Assembly (NCBI GenBank): GCA_009699565.1
Contig: WLNX01000110.1
Span: 1-5,946, forward strand
Origin: Actinomycetota bacterium
GTDB lineage: Bacteria; Actinomycetota; Thermoleophilia; Solirubrobacterales; Solirubrobacteraceae
DNA length: 5,946 nucleotides
Direction of reading: 5' to 3'
Part shown: piece by piece, positions 5,360 to 5,946 of the stretch
How the letters are laid out: each line of letters opens with the position of its first letter
Numbering within the stretch: position 1 is the first letter of the stretch
The notes under the pieces: model-generated
The model's database searches: none
What the model saw: only the letters and a program-made list of their open reading frames with translations
What the model was told of the DNA's origin: nothing
Program-made: the position numbers and the translations under genes

Positions 5360-5946
5360 CTACGCCGGCAGCGAGAGGATGCTGCCGGCGTCGGCGGCCG
5401 CCTCGCCGCGCAGCACCGCGAGGTAGGCAGCTTCAACATCCTGCGGGCCCGAGCCGACCTCGACCCTCAAAAGCACGTTGTCAGGGTTTGAGACGAACCC
5501 GATGAACTCCCCCAGCGCTGCCGCGATCCGCCCAAGCAGTTCGCCGACGCCCCACTCGTCGCCGCGCTTCTTTGCCTGAGCAGGTGCGAAGAAAAGAACC
5601 GGCGCAGGGCCCGGAAGGCCGTCGGCTCCGCCGAGCGCATTGATGTGGGTGGCGCCTACCGCACAGTCGTAGACGAGCGCGTCGGCGAGCCGGTTGTGGA
5701 TCGCTGCGCGCACGCCGGCGTCGCCGGAGAAGTCGATGTAGGCAGCCGGCTGATCACCGTCGAGCTGACCGATCTCGTCGTACGAGAGGACTTGGTCGTA
5801 TAGGCCCAGGCGCTCGACGAAGTCAACATTGGCGGCTGACGTCAGGCCGATCACGTTGATCCCGTCGCGCTTGGCCAGCATGAACGCGGTTCCGTACGCG
5901 GTCTTGCTGGACGCGCTTGAGAGGATCAGCGACTTGGCTCCGAAGA
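5360..5946 (-). CDS. DUF2855 family protein, C-terminal part (5' end outside window)
   Basis: 194 residues are visible, ending at TAG 5362-5360. The frame stays open to the right edge past an internal ATG at 5881, so that ATG is not the start. The first visible stretch, KSLILSSASSKTAYGTAFML, followed by INVIGLTSAANVDFVERLGLYDQVLSYDEI, matches the nucleotide-binding half of medium-chain dehydrogenases/quinone reductases. The Ser-rich loop SSASSKTA replaces the usual GxGxxG, as in DUF2855 proteins. AAYIDFSGDAGVRAAIHNRL and the LVYDCAVGATHIN strand after it continue that fold, and a PVLFFAPAQAKKR segment follows. The biochemical role of DUF2855 is not known to me, and the catalytic N-terminal half is not visible. 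It faces the small lipoprotein gene tail to tail across 16 bases and is not part of the operon. Confidence 0.8.
   Translation of the reverse strand, partial: FGAKSLILSSASSKTAYGTAFMLAKRDGINVIGLTSAANVDFVERLGLYDQVLSYDEIGQLDGDQPAAYIDFSGDAGVRAAIHNRLADALVYDCAVGATHINALGGADGLPGPAPVLFFAPAQAKKRGDEWGVGELLGRIAAALGEFIGFVSNPDNVLLRVEVGSGPQDVEAAYLAVLRGEAAADAGSILSLPA
5362..5391. terminator. Perfect 11-bp-stem hairpin at a convergent gene junction
   Basis: ACGCCGGCAGC (5362-5372) and GCTGCCGGCGT (5381-5391) pair fully around an eight-base loop GAGAGGAT. The stem is very GC-rich and begins 19 bases after the small lipoprotein stop, so it could end plus-strand transcription. It also covers the final ten or so codons of the DUF2855 gene. 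No T-run follows on either strand. Hairpin-only terminators are reported in actinobacteria, so the call is plausible but not certain. Confidence 0.5.

Noticed and set aside
4681..5439. Long minus-strand frame with a Val/Leu-rich run opposite the small lipoprotein
   Set aside because: The Val/Leu run is only the antisense of AAC/GAC/CAG repeats. The frame spans two plus-strand genes and shows no domain or ribosome binding site.

Overview
The window comes from a high-GC bacterium. GC-rich third codon positions, a divergent NitT/TauT-type ABC transporter and a uridine-kinase-like P-loop protein with the HWERWAxQE pattern fit an actinobacterium. A deep lineage such as Thermoleophilia/Solirubrobacterales is possible, but that placement is inferred from gene style, not measured. 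The window is almost fully coding. The only gaps are 98, 8, 54 and 16 bases, and I saw no RNA gene, insertion sequence, CRISPR array or origin.

Left edge (1-705, +): the 3' part of a gene for a membrane-anchored protein with an extracytoplasmic C-terminal domain, family not recognised. It meets the next gene tail to tail with a 16-bp overlap. Minus-strand unit (2227 down to 690): a permease and an ATPase of an ABC importer, joined by an ATGA overlap and a strong internal ribosome binding site.

Plus-strand unit (2326-5016): an NMT1/THI5-like lipoprotein that is the solute-binding partner of that importer, then a uridine-kinase-like P-loop protein, a 110-residue membrane protein and an atypical short-chain dehydrogenase/reductase (SDR). 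Gaps or overlaps are 8, -4 and -1 bases, so this is very likely one operon. The importer is therefore split across two divergent transcripts that share a 98-bp control region. A small lipoprotein with an Asn/Gln/Asp-rich repeat tract follows at 5071-5343, 54 bases after the SDR.

Right edge (5360-5946, -): the C-terminal part of a DUF2855-type protein, related to the medium-chain dehydrogenase/quinone reductase fold. It converges on the small lipoprotein, with a perfect 11-bp-stem hairpin at the junction.

Reading the genes together: the lipoprotein captures a small, probably heterocyclic or pyrimidine-like solute, and the permease and ATPase import it. The co-transcribed kinase-like protein, membrane protein and SDR may act on it or on something related. 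Import is well supported by family features. The substrate and the metabolic link are inference. The most unusual protein is the SDR, which keeps the nucleotide-binding motif but has Ser and Arg where the catalytic Tyr and Lys should be.
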